DNA of 64,000 bases from Microplitis mediator (lineage: Eukaryota > Arthropoda > Insecta > Hymenoptera > Braconidae), in assembly GCF_029852145.1 (NCBI RefSeq), contig NC_079971.1, positions 1 to 64,000 on the forward strand, given 5' to 3'. The notes below the pieces were generated by a model, which was not told the origin of the DNA, did no database searches, and was given only the letters and a program-made list of their open reading frames with translations. The translations under genes and the position numbers were made by a program. Within the stretch, counting starts at the first letter, position 1, and each line of letters starts with the position of its first letter. Of the stretch, positions 37,496-50,756 are shown piece by piece.

Positions 37496-39232
37496 CTATG
37501 TATTCTGATGAAGAGTAGCCCGTAACTTTTGCCCTGTTGGGAATAACTTATCATAATATGAACGTTTTTTGTTCCTTATGGTGTCCTGTAGTAGGATAGA
37601 CCACAAAAAGTCCTGAGAAAAATTTATTTTTTGAGTTTCGACCCATATAAGGATGGGTGGACATGGGTGGAGATGGGTGGAGATGCCACTATGTATTCTG
37701 ATGAAGAGTAGCCCGTAACTTTTGCCCTGTTGGGAATATCTCATCATAATATAAACGTTTTTTGTTCCGTATGGTGTCCTGTAGTAGGATAGACCGCAAA
37801 AAGTCCTGAGAAAATTTTTATTTTTTAGTTTTTACTCATATAAGGATGGGTGGACATGGGTGGAGATGGGTGGAGATGCCACTATGTATTCTGATGAAGA
37901 GTAGCCCGTAACTTTTGCCCTGTTGGGAATAACTCATCATAATATAAACGTTTTTTGTTCCTTATGGTGTCCTGTAGTAGGATAGACCGCAAAAAGTCCT
38001 GAGAAAATTTTGATTTTTTAGTTTTTACTCATATAAGCATGGCTGGACATGGGTGGAGATGGGTGGAGATGCCACTATGTATTCTGATGAAGAGTAGCCC
38101 GTAACTTTTGCCCTGTTGGGAATAACTTATCATAATATGAACGTTTTTTGTTCCTTATGGTGTCCTGTAGTAGGATAGACCACAAAAAGTCCTGAGAAAA
38201 ATTTATTTTTTGAGTTTCGACCCATATAAGGATGGGTGGACATGGGTGGAGATGGGTGGAGATGCCACTATGTATTCTGATGAAGAGTAGCCCGTAACTT
38301 TTGCCCTGTTGGGAATATCTCATCATAATATAAACGTTTTTTGTTCCTTATGGTGTCCTGTAGTAGGATAGACCGCAAAAAGTCCTGAGAAAATTTTTAT
38401 TTTTTAGTTTTTACTCATATAAGGATGGGTGGACATGGGTGGAGATGGGTGGAGATGCCACTATGTATTCTGATGAAGAGTAGCCCGTAACTTTTGCCCT
38501 GTTGGGAATAACTCATCATAATATAAACGTTTTTTGTTCCTTATGGTGTCCTGTAGTAGGATAGACCGCAAAAAGTCCTGAGAAAATTTTGATTTTTTAG
38601 TTTTTACTCATATAAGCATGGGTGGACATGGGTGGAGATGGGTGGAGATGCCACTATGTATTCTGATGAAGAGTAGCCCGTAACTTTTGCCCTGTTGGGA
38701 ATAACTTATCATAATATGAACGTTTTTTGTTCCTTATGGTGTCCTGTAGTAGGATAGACCACAAAAAGTCCTGAGAAAAATTTATTTTTTGAGTTTCGAC
38801 CCATATAAGGATGGGTGGACATGGGTGGAGATGGGTGGAGATGCCACTATGTATTCTGATGAAGAGTAGCCCGTAACTTTTGCCCTGTTGGGAATATCTC
38901 ATCATAATATAAACGTTTTTTGTTCCTTATGGTGTCCTGTAGTAGGATAGACCGCAAAAAGTCCTGAGAAAATTTTTATTTTTTAGTTTTTACTCATATA
39001 AGCATGGGTGGACATGGGTGGAGATGGGTGGAGATGCCACTATGTATTCTGATGAAGAGTAGCCCGTAACTTTTGCCCTGTTGGGAATATCTTATCATAA
39101 TATAAACGTTTTTTGTTCCTTATGGTGTCCTGTAGTAGGATAGACCACAAAAAGTCCTGAGAAAAATTTATTTATTGAGTTCCGACCCATATAAGGATGG
39201 GTGGACATGGGTGGAGATGGGTGGAGATGCCA
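37496..39232. repeat. 579-bp trimer, three tandem copies
   Basis: Three-monomer blocks recur at 37496, 38075 and 38654 (spacing 579 bp). Each has the same sequence of variants: ACTTATCATAATATGAACG, then GAATATCTCATC, then a monomer ending GACCGCAAAAAG with GAAAATTTTGATT. The equivalent place in unit A has two copies (28044 and 28623), as does the array at 18399 and 18978. The trimer copy number is therefore variable. Confidence 0.82.
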
Positions 39233-40197
39233 CTATGTATTCTGATGAAGAGTAGCCCGTAACTTTTGCCCTGTTGGGAATATCTTATCATAATATAAAC
39301 GTTTTTTGTTCCTTATGGTGTCCTGTAGTAGGATAGACCACAAAAAGTCCTGAGAAAAATTTATTTTTTGAGTTTCGACCCATATAAGGATGGGTGGACA
39401 TGGGTGTAGATGGGTGGAGATGCCACTATGTATTCTGATGAAGAGTAGCCCGTAACTTTTGCCCTGTTGGGAATATCTGATCATAATATAAACGTTTTTT
39501 GTTCCTTATGGTGTCCTGTAGTAGGATAGACCACAAAAAGTCCTGAGAAAAATTTATTTTTTGAGTTCCGACCCATATAAGGATGGGTGGACATGGGTGG
39601 AGATGGGTGGAGATGCCACTATGTATTCTGATGAAGAGTAGCCCTTAACTTTTGCCCTGTTGGGAATAACCCAACACAATATAAACGTTTTTTGTTCCTT
39701 ATGGTGTCCTGTAGCAGGATAGACCACAAAAAGTCCCGAGAAAAATTTATTTTTTGAGTTTCGACCCATATAAGGATGGGTGGACATGGGTGGAGATGGG
39801 TGGAGATGCCACTATTTATTCTGATGAAGAGTAGCCCGTAACTTTTGCCCTGTTGGAAATAACCCATCATAATATAAACGTTTTTTTTTCCTTATGTTGT
39901 CCTGTAGTAGGATAGACCACAAAAAGTCCTGAGAAAAATTTATTTTTTGAGTTTCGACCCATATAAGGATGGGTGGACATGGGTGGAGATGGGTGGAGAT
40001 GCCACTATGTATTCTGATGAAGAGTAGCCCGTAACTTTTGCCCTGTTGGGAATAACTCATCATAATATAAACGTTTTTTGTTCCTTATGGTGTCCTGTAG
40101 TAGGATAGACCACAAAAAGTCCTGAGAAAAATTTTATTTTTTAGTTTTCACTCATATAAGGATGGGTGGACATGGGTGGAGATGGGTGGAGATGCCA

Positions 40198-43100
40198 CTA
40201 TGTATTCTGATGAAGAGTAGCCCGTAACTTTTGCCCTGTTGGGAATATCTTATCATAATATAAACGTTTTTTGTTCCTTATGGTGTCCTGTAGTAGGATA
40301 GACCACAACAAGTCCTGAGAAAAATTTATTTTTTGAGTTCCGACCCATATAAGGATGGGTGGACATGGTTGGAGATGGGTGGAGATGCCACTATGTATTT
40401 TTTCGAAGAGTCGCCCGTAACTTTTGCCCTGTTGGGAATAACTCATCATAATATAAACGTTTTTTGTTCCTTATGGTGTCCTGTAGTAGGATAGACCACA
40501 AAAAGTCCTGAGAAAAATTTATTTTTTGAGTTTCGACCCATATAAGGATGGGTGGACATGGGTGGAGATGGGTGGAGATGCCACTATGTATTCTGATGAA
40601 GAGTAGCCCGTAACTTTTGCCCTGTTGGGAATATCTTATCATAATATAAACGTTTTTTGTTCCTTATGGTGTCCTGTAGTAGGATAGACCACAACAAGTC
40701 CTGAGAAAAATTTATTTTTTGAGTTCCGACCCATATAAGGATGGGTGGACATGGGTGGAGATGGGTGGAGATGCCACTATGTATTTTTTCGAAGAATCGC
40801 CCGTAACTTTTGCCCTGTTGGAAATAACTCATCATAATATAAACGTTTTTTGTTCCTTATGGTGTCCTGTAGTAGGATAGACCACAAAAAGTCCTGAGAA
40901 AAATTTATTTTTTGAGTTTCGACCCATATAAGGATGGGTGGACATGGGTGGAGATGGGTGGAGATGCCACTATGTATTCTGATGAAGAGTAGCCCGTAAC
41001 TTTTGCCCTGTTGGGAATAACTCATCATAATATAAACGTTTTTTGTTCCTTATGGTGTCCTGTAGTAGGATAGACCGCAAAAAGTCCTGAGAAAATTTTG
41101 ATTTTTTAGTTTTTACTCATATAAGCATGGGTGGACATGGGTGGAGATGGGTGGAGATGCCACTATGTATTCTGATGAAGAGTAGCCCGTAACTTTTGCC
41201 CTGTTGGGAATAACTTATCATAATATGAACGTTTTTTGTTCCTTATGGTGTCCTGTAGTAGGATAGACCACAAAAAGTCCTGAGAAAAATTTATTTTTTG
41301 AGTTTCGACCCATATAAGGATGGGTGGACATGGGTGGAGATGGGTGGAGATGCCACTATGTATTCTGATGAAGAGTAGCCCGTAACTTTTGCCCTGTTGG
41401 GAATAACTCATCATAATATGAACGTTTTTTGTTCCTTATGGTGTCCTGTAGTAGGATAGACCACAAAAAGTCCTGAGAAAAATTTTATTTTTCAGTTTTC
41501 ACTCATATAAGGATGGGTGGACATGGGTGGAGATGGGTGGAGATGCCACTATGTATTCTGATGAAGAGTAGCCCTTAACTTTTGCCCTGTTGGGAATAAC
41601 CCAACACAATATAAACGTTTTTTGTTCCTTATGGTGTCCTGTAGCAGGATAGACCACAAAAAGTCCTGAGAAAAATTTATTTTTTGAGTTTCGACCCATA
41701 TAAGGATGTGGGACATGGGTGGAGATGGGTGGAGATGCCACTATGTATTCTGATGAAGAGTAGCCCGTAACTTTTGCCCTGTTGGGAATAACTCATCATA
41801 ATATAAACGTTTTTTGTTCCTTATGGTGTCCTGTAGTAGGATAGACCGCAAAAAGTCCTGAGAAAATTTTGATTTTTCAGTTTTTACTCATATAAGCATG
41901 GGTGGACATGGGTGGAGATGGGTGGAGATGCCACTATGTATTCTGATGAAGAGTAGCCCGTAACTTTTGCCCTGTTGGGAATAACTCATCATAATATGAA
42001 CGTTTTTTGTTCCTTATGGTGTCCTGTAGTAGGATAGACCACAAAAAGTCCTGAGAAAAATTTTATTTTTCAGTTTTCACTCATATAAGGATGGGTGGAC
42101 ATGGGTGGAGATGGGTGGATATGCCACTATGTATTCTGATGAAGAGTAGCCCGTAACTTTTGCCCTGTTGGGAATAACTCATCATAATATAAACGTTTTT
42201 TGTTCTGTATAGTGTCCTGTAGTAGGAAAGACCACAAAAAGTCCTGAGAAAAATTTGATTTTTTAGTTTTTACTCATATAAGCATGCGTGGACATGGGTG
42301 GAGATGGGTGGAGATGCCACTATGTATTCTGATGAAGAGTAGCCCTTAACTTTTGCCCTGTTGGGAATAACCCAACACAATATAAACGTTTTTTGTTCCT
42401 TATGGTGTCCTGTAGCAGGATAGACCACAAAAAGTCCTGAGAAAAATTTATTTTTTGAGTTTCGACCCATATAAGGATGTGGGACATGGGTGGAGATGGG
42501 TGGAGATGCCACTATTTATTCTGATGAAGAGTAGCCCGTAACTTTTGCCCTGTTGGAAATAACCCATCAAAATATAAACGTTTTTTGTTCCTTATGGTGT
42601 CCTGTAGTAGGATAGACCGCAAAAAGTCCTGAGAAAATTTTGATTTTTTAGTTTTTACTCATATAAGCATGGGTGGACATGGGTGGAGATGGGTGGAGAT
42701 GCCACTATGTATTCTGATGAAGAGTAGCCCTTAACTTTTGCCCTGTTGGGAATAACCCAACACAATATAAACGTTTTTTGTTCCTTATGGTGTCCTGTAG
42801 CAGGATAGACCACAAAAAGTCCTGAGAAAAATTTATTTTTTGAGTTTCGACCCATATAAGGATGTGGGACATGGGTGGAGATGGGTGGAGATGCCACTAT
42901 TTATTCTGATGAAGAGTAGCCCGTAACTTTTGCCCTGTTGGAAATAACCCATCAAAATATAAACGTTTTTTGTTCCTTATGTTGTCCTGTAGTAGGATAG
43001 ACCACAAAAAGTCCTGAGAAAAATTTATTTTTTGAGTTTCGACCCATATAAGGATGGGTGGACATGGGTGGAGATGGGTGGAGATGCCACTATGTATTCT

Positions 43101-46100
43101 GATGAAGAGTAGCCCGTAACTTTTGCCCTGTTGGGAATAACTCATCATAATATGAACGTTTTTTGTTCCTTATGGTGTCCTGTAGTAGGATAGACCACAA
43201 AAAGTCCTGAGAAAAATTTTATTTTTCAGTTTTCACTCATATAAGGATGGGTGGACATGGGTGGAGATGGGTGGATATGCCACTATGTATTCTGATGAAG
43301 AGTAGCCCGTAACTTTTGCCCTGTTGGGAATAACTCATCATAATATAAACGTTTTTTGTTCTGTATAGTGTCCTGTAGTAGGAAAGACCACAAAAAGTCC
43401 TGAGAAAAATTTATTTTTCGTTTTTATGCCCATATGAGGGAGGGTGGACATGGGTGGACATGGGTGGAAGTGGGTGGAGATGATTTTCTGTAGAGTGGCC
43501 TCTAACTTTGCTCCTGTTGGGAATAACTCATCATAATATAAACGTTTTTTGTTCATTATGATATCCTCTAGTAGGGAAAGCCCCATAAGGTCCTGAGAAA
43601 AATTTATTTTTCGAGTTCAGGCCCATATGAGGGAGGGTGGACATGGGTGGACATGGGTGGAGATGGTCGTAGATCATTTTCTGTAGAGTGGCCTCTAACT
43701 TTGCTCCTGTTGGGAATACCTCATCATAATATAAACGTTTTTTTTTCCTTATGTTGTCCTGTAGTAGGATAGACCACAAAAAGTCCTGAGAAAAATTTAT
43801 TTTTTGAGTTTCGACCCATATAAGGATGGGTGGACATGGGTGGAGATGGGTGGAGATGCCACTATGTATTCTGATGAAGAGTAGCCCGCAACTTTTGCCC
43901 TGTTGGGAATAACTCATCATAATATAAACGTTTTTTGTTCCTTATGGTGTCCTGTAGTAGGATAGACCACAAAAAGTCCTGAGAAAAATTTTATTTTTTA
44001 GTTTTCACTCATATAAGGATGGGTGGACATGGGTGGAGATGGGTGGAGATGCCACTATGTATTCTGATGAAGAGTAGCCCGTAACTTTTGCCCTGTTGGG
44101 AATATCTTATCATAATATAAACGTTTTTTGTTCCTTATGGTGTCCTGTAGTAGGATAGACCACAACAAGTCCTGAGAAAAATTTATTTTTTGAGTTCCGA
44201 CCCATATAAGGATGGGTGGACATGGTTGGAGATGGGTGGAGATGCCACTATGTATTTTTTCGAAGAGTCGCCCATAACTTTTGCCCTGTTGGGAATAACT
44301 CATCATAATATAAACGTTTTTTGTTCCTTATGGTATCCTGTAGTAGGATAGACCACAAAAAGTCCTGAGAAAAATTTTATTTTTTAGTTTTCACTCATAT
44401 AAGGATGGGTGGACATGGGTGGAGATGGGTGGAGATGCCACTATGTATTCTGATGAAGAGTAGCCCGTAACTTTTGCCCTTATGGGAATATCTTATCATA
44501 ATATGAACGTTTTTTGTTCCTTATAATGTCCTGTAGTAGGATAGACCACAACAAGTCCGGAGAAAAATTTATTTTTTGAGTTTCGTCCCATATAAGGATG
44601 GGTGGACATGGGTGGAGATGGGTGGAGATGCCACTATGTATTCTGATGAAGATTAGCCCGTAACTTTTGCCCTGTTGGAAATAACTCATCATAATATAAA
44701 CGTTTTTTGTTCCTTATGGTGTCCTGTAGTAGGAAAGACCACAAAAAGTCCTGAGAAAAATTTATTTTTTGAGTTTCGTCCCATATAAGGATGGGTGGAC
44801 ATGGGTGGAGATGGGTGGAGATGCCACTATGTATTCTGATGAAGATTAGCCCGTAACTTTTGCCCTGTTGGAAATAACTCATCATAATATAAACGTTTTT
44901 TGTTCCTTATGGTGTCCTGTAGTAGGAAAGACCACAAAAAGTCCTGAGAAAAATTTATTTTTTGAGTTTCGTCCCATATAAGGATGGGTGGACATGGGTG
45001 GAGATGGGTGGAGATGCCACTATGTATTCTGATGAAGAGTAGCCCGTAACTTTTGCCCTGTTGGGAATAACTCATCATAATATAAACGTTTTTTGTTCCT
45101 TATGGTGTCCTGTAGTAGGATAGACCGCAAAAAGTCCTGAGAAAATTTTGATTTTTTAGTTTTTACTCATATAAGCATGGGTGGACATGGGTGGAGATGG
45201 GTGGAGATGCCACTATGTATTCTGATGAAGAGTAGCCCGTAACTTTTGCCCTGTTGGGAATAACTCATCATAATATAAACGTTTTTTGTTCCTTATGGTG
45301 TCCTGTAGTAGGATAGACCGCAAAAAGTCCTGAGAAAATTTTGATTTTTTAGTTTTTACTCATATAAGCATGGGTGGACATGGGTGGAGATGGGTGGAGA
45401 TGCCACTATGTATTCTGATGAAGAGTAGCCCGTAACTTTTGCCCTGTTGGGAATAACTTATCATAATATGAACGTTTTTTGTTCCTTATGGTGTCCTGTA
45501 GTAGGATAGACCACAAAAAGTCCTGAGAAAAATTTATTTTTTGAGTTTCGACCCATATAAGGATGGGTGGACATGGGTGGAGATGGGTGGAGATGCCACT
45601 ATGTATTCTGATGAAGAGTAGCCCGTAACTTTTGCCCTGTTGGGAATATCTCATCATAATATAAACGTTTTTTGTTCCTTATGGTGTCCTGTAGTAGGAT
45701 AGACCGCAAAAAGTCCTGAGAAAATTTTTATTTTTTAGTTTTTACTCATATAAGGATGGGTGGACATGGGTGGAGATGGGTGGAGATGCCACTATGTATT
45801 CTGATGAAGAGTAGCCCGTAACTTTTGCCCTGTTGGGAATAACTCATCATAATATAAACGTTTTTTGTTCCTTATGGTGTCCTGTAGTAGGATAGACCGC
45901 AAAAAGTCCTGAGAAAATTTTGATTTTTTAGTTTTTACTCATATAAGCATGGGTGGACATGGGTGGAGATGGGTGGAGATGCCACTATGTATTCTGATGA
46001 AGAGTAGCCCGTAACTTTTGCCCTGTTGGGAATAACTCATCATAATATAAACGTTTTTTGTTCCTTATGGTGTCCTGTAGTAGGATAGACCGCAAAAAGT

Positions 46101-47690
46101 CCTGAGAAAATTTTGATTTTTTAGTTTTTACTCATATAAGCATGGGTGGACATGGGTGGAGATGGGTGGAGATGCCACTATGTATTCTGATGAAGAGTAG
46201 CCCGTAACTTTTGCCCTGTTGGGAATAACTTATCATAATATGAACGTTTTTTGTTCCTTATGGTGTCCTGTAGTAGGATAGACCACAAAAAGTCCTGAGA
46301 AAAATTTATTTTTTGAGTTTCGACCCATATAAGGATGGGTGGACATGGGTGGAGATGGGTGGAGATGCCACTATGTATTCTGATGAAGAGTAGCCCGTAA
46401 CTTTTGCCCTGTTGGGAATATCTCATCATAATATAAACGTTTTTTGTTCCTTATGGTGTCCTGTAGTAGGATAGACCGCAAAAAGTCCTGAGAAAATTTT
46501 TATTTTTTAGTTTTTACTCATATAAGCATGGGTGGACATGGGTGGAGATGGGTGGAGATGCCACTATGTATTCTGATGAAGAGTAGCCCGTAACTTTTGC
46601 CCTGTTGGGAATATCTTATCATAATATAAACGTTTTTTGTTCCTTATGGTGTCCTGTAGTAGGATAGACCACAAAAAGTCCTGAGAAAAATTTATTTTTT
46701 GAGTTCCGACCCATATAAGGATGGGTGGACATGGGTGGAGATGGGTGGAGATGCCACTATGTATTCTGATGAAGAGTAGCCCGTAACTTTTGCCCTGTTG
46801 GGAATATCTTATCATAATATAAACGTTTTTTGTTCCTTATGGTGTCCTGTAGTAGGATAGACCACAAAAAGTCCTGAGAAAAATTTATTTTTTGAGTTTC
46901 GACCCATATAAGGATGGGTGGACATGGGTGGAGATGGGTGGAGATGCCACTATGTATTCTGATGAAGAGTAGCCCGTAACTTTTGCCCTGTTGGGAATAT
47001 CTTATCATAATATAAACGTTTTTTGTTCCTTATGGTGTCCTGTAGTAGGATAGACCACAAAAAGTCCTGAGAAAAATTTATTTTTTGAGTTCCGACCCAT
47101 ATAAGGATGGGTGGACATGGGTGGAGATGGGTGGAGATGCCACTATGTATTCTGATGAAGAGTAGCCCTTAACTTTTGCCCTGTTGGGAATAACCCAACA
47201 CAATATAAACGTTTTTTGTTCCTTATGGTGTCCTGTAGCAGGATAGACCACAAAAAGTCCCGAGAAAAATTTATTTTTTGAGTTTCGACCCATATAAGGA
47301 TGGGTGGACATGGGTGGAGATGGGTGGAGATGCCACTATTTATTCTGATGAAGAGTAGCCCGTAACTTTTGCCCTGTTGGAAATAACCCATCATAATATA
47401 AACGTTTTTTTTTCCTTATGTTGTCCTGTAGTAGGATAGACCACAAAAAGTCCTGAGAAAAATTTATTTTTTGAGTTTCGACCCATATAAGGATGGGTGG
47501 ACATGGGTGGAGATGGGTGGAGATGCCACTATGTATTCTGATGAAGAGTAGCCCGTAACTTTTGCCCTGTTGGGAATAACTCATCATAATATAAACGTTT
47601 TTTGTTCCTTATGGTGTCCTGTAGTAGGATAGACCACAAAAAGTCCTGAGAAAAATTTTATTTTTTAGTTTTCACTCATATAAGGATGGG
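40198..47690. repeat. Long HOR unit C, shortened
   Basis: This follows the variant order of units A and B through the divergent block (43.4 kb) and the CCCTTATGGGAATATC monomer (near 44.48 kb). It lacks several monomers present in unit B around 34.8-37.2 kb, so it is about 7.5 kb long. It ends where the 3,067-bp tandem units begin. Confidence 0.7.
43417..43727. repeat. Divergent satellite block, copy 5
   Basis: This is the same block, 10,224 bp from copy 4. It carries a private change in the 10-mer run (GGGTGGAAGTGGGTGG, near 43,465), so it is distinguishable from the other copies. Confidence 0.9.
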
Positions 47691-50600
47691 TGGACATGGG
47701 TGGAGATGCCACTATGTATTCTGATGAAGAGTAGCCCGTAACTTTTGCCCTGTTGGAAATAACTCATCATAATATAAACGTTTTTTGTTCCTTATGGTGT
47801 CCTGTAGTAGGATAGACCACAAAAAGTCCTGAGAAAAATTTATTTTTGGAGTTTCGACCCATATAAGGATGGGTGGACATGGGTGGAGATGCCACTATGT
47901 ATTCTGATGAAGAGTAGCCCGTAACTTTTGCCCTGTTGGGAATAACTTATCATAATATGAACGTTTTTTGTTCCTTATGGTGTCCTGTAGTAGGATAGAC
48001 CACAAAAAGTCCTGAGAAAAATTTATTTTTTGAGTTTCGACCCATATAAGGATGGGTGGACATGGGTGGAGATGGGTGGAGATGCCACTATGTATTCTGA
48101 TGAAGAGTAGCCCGTAACTTTTGCCCTGTTGGGAATATCTCATCATAATATAAACGTTTTTTGTTCCTTATGGTGTCCTGTAGTAGGATAGACCGCAAAA
48201 AGTCCTGAGAAAATTTTTATTTCTTAGTTTTTACTCATATAAGCATGGGTGGACATGGGTGGAGATGGGTGGAGATGCCACTATGTATTCTGATGAAGAG
48301 TAGCCCGTAACTTTTGCCCTGTTGGGAATATCTTATCATAATATAAACGTTTTTTGTTCCTTATGGTGTCCTGTAGTAGGATAGACCGCAAAAAGTCCTG
48401 AGAAAATTTTGATTTTTTAGTTTTTACTCATATAAGCATGGGTGGACATGGGTGGAGATGGGTGGAGATGCCACTATGTATTCTGATGAAGAGTAGCCCG
48501 TAACTTTTGCCCTGTTGGGAATAACTCATCATAATATAAACGTTTTTTGTTCCTTATGGTGTCCTGTAGTAGGATAGACCGCAAAAAGTCCTGAGAAAAT
48601 TTTGATTTTTTAGTTTTGACTCATATAAGCATGGGTGGACATGGGTGGAGATGGGTGGAGATGCCACTATGTATTCTGATGAAGAGTAGCCCTTAACATT
48701 TGCCCTGTTGGGAATAACCCAACACAATATAAACGTTTTTTGTTCCTTATGGTGTCCTGTAGCAGGATAGACCACAAAAAGTCCTGAGAAAAATTTATTT
48801 TTTGAGTTCCGACCCATATAAGGATGTGGGACATGGGTGGAGATGGGTGGAGATGCCACTATTTATTCTGATGAAGAGTAGCCCGTAACTTTTGCCCTGT
48901 TGGAAATAACCCATCAAAATATAAACGTTTTTTGTTCCTTATGTTGTCCTGTAGTAGGATAGACCACAAAAAGTCCTGAGAAAAATTTATTTTTTGAGTT
49001 TCGACCCATATAAGGATGGGTGGACATGGGTGGAGATGGGTGGAGATGCCACTATGTATTCTGATGAAGAGTAGCCCGTAACTTTTGCCCTGTTGGGAAT
49101 AACTCATCATAATATGAACGTTTTTTGTTCCTTATGGTGTCCTGTAGTAGGATAGACCACAAAAAGTCCTGAGAAAAATTTTATTTTTCAGTTTTCACTC
49201 ATATAAGGATGGGTGGACATGGGTGGAGATGGGTGGATATGCCACTATGTATTCTGATGAAGAGTAGCCCGTAACTTTTGCCCTGTTGGGAATAACTCAT
49301 CATAATATAAACGTTTTTTGTTCTGTATAGTGTCCTGTAGTAGGAAAGACCACAAAAAGTCCTGAGAAAAATTTATTTTTCGTTTTTATGCCCATATGAG
49401 GGAGGGTGGACATGGGTGGACATGGGTGGAGATGGGTGGAGATGATTTTCTGTAGAGTGGCCTCTAACTTTGCTCCTGTTGGGAATAACTCATCATAATA
49501 TAAACGTTTCTTGTTCATTATGATATCCTCTAGTAGGGAAAGCCCCATAAGGTCCTGAGAAAAATTTATTTTTCGAGTTCAGGCCCATATGAGGGAGGGT
49601 GGACATGGGTGGACATGGGTGGAGATGGTCGTAGATCATTTTCTGTAGAGTGGCCTCTAACTTTGCTCCTGTTGGGAATACCTCATCATAATATAAACGT
49701 TTTTTTTTCCTTATGTTGTCCTGTAGTAGGATAGACCACAAAAAGTCCTGAGAAAAATTTATTTTTTGAGTTTCGACCCATATAAGGATGGGTGGACATG
49801 GGTGGAGATGGGTGGAGATGCCACTATGTATTCTGATGAAGAGTAGCCCGCAACTTTTGCCCTGTTGGGAATAACTCATCATAATATAAACGTTTTTTGT
49901 TCCTTATGGTGTCCTGTAGTAGGATAGACCACAAAAAGTCCTGAGAAAAATTTTATTTTTTAGTTTTCACTCATATAAGGATGGGTGGACATGGGTGGAG
50001 ATGGGTGGAGATGCCACTATGTATTCTGATGAAGAGTAGCCCGTAACTTTTGCCCTGTTGGGAATATCTTATCATAATATAAACGTTTTTTGTTCCTTAT
50101 GGTGTCCTGTAGTAGGATAGACCACAACAAGTCCTGAGAAAAATTTATTTTTTGAGTTCCGACCCATATAAGGATGGGTGGACATGGTTGGAGATGGGTG
50201 GAGATGCCACTATGTATTTTTTCGAAGAGTCGCCCATAACTTTTGCCCTGTTGGGAATAACTCATCATAATATAAACGTTTTTTGTTCCTTATGGTGTCC
50301 TGTAGTAGGATAGACCACAAAAAGTCCTGAGAAAAATTTATTTTTTGAGTTTCGACCCATATAAGGATGGGTGGACATGGGTGGAGATGGGTGGAGATGC
50401 CACTATGTATTCTGATGAAGAGTAGCCCGTAACTTTTGCCCTGTTGGGAATAACTCATCATAATATAAACGTTTTTTGTTCCTTATGGTATCCTGTAGTA
50501 GGATAGACCACAAAAAGTCCTGAGAAAAATTTTATTTTTTAGTTTTCACTCATATAAGGATGGGTGGACATGGGTGGAGATGGGTGGAGATGCCACTATG

Positions 50601-50756
50601 TATTCTGATGAAGAGTAGCCCGTAACTTTTGCCCTGTTGGGAATAACTCATCATAATATAAACGTTTTTTGTTCCTTATGGTGTCCTGTAGTAGAATAGA
50701 CCACAAAAAGTCCTGAGAAAAATTTTATTTTTTAGTTTTCACTCATATAAGGATGG
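47690..50756. repeat. 3,067-bp HOR unit, copy 1
   Basis: This unit has 16 monomers, two of them 183 bp long because they have only two G-rich 10-mers (near 47,690 and 47,875), and one of 192 bp. These counts reproduce the 3,067-bp period. Landmarks repeat 3,067 bp later: 47895/50962, 48859/51926 and 49300/52367. This copy differs from the others by AGTTTTGACTC near 48,613 and GCCCTTAACATTTG near 48,690. Confidence 0.88.
49379..49689. repeat. Divergent satellite block, copy 6
   Basis: This divergent block lies inside the first copy of the 3,067-bp tandem unit. It carries AAACGTTTCTTGTTC (near 49,503), a variant shared only with the next copy at 52.5 kb, which links the two as recent duplicates. 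Confidence 0.9.

Larger units (their letters stand above)
30360..40197. repeat. Long HOR unit B (9,838 bp)
   Basis: This is the second long unit and again ends in register with the next at 9,838 bp (30360/40198, 30553/40391, 30746/40584). Relative to unit A it has a two-monomer deletion near 31.1 kb, where the junction monomer reads ACTATTTATTCTG, followed by compensating gains near 34.8 kb and in the 37.5-39.2 kb trimer. Confidence 0.8.
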
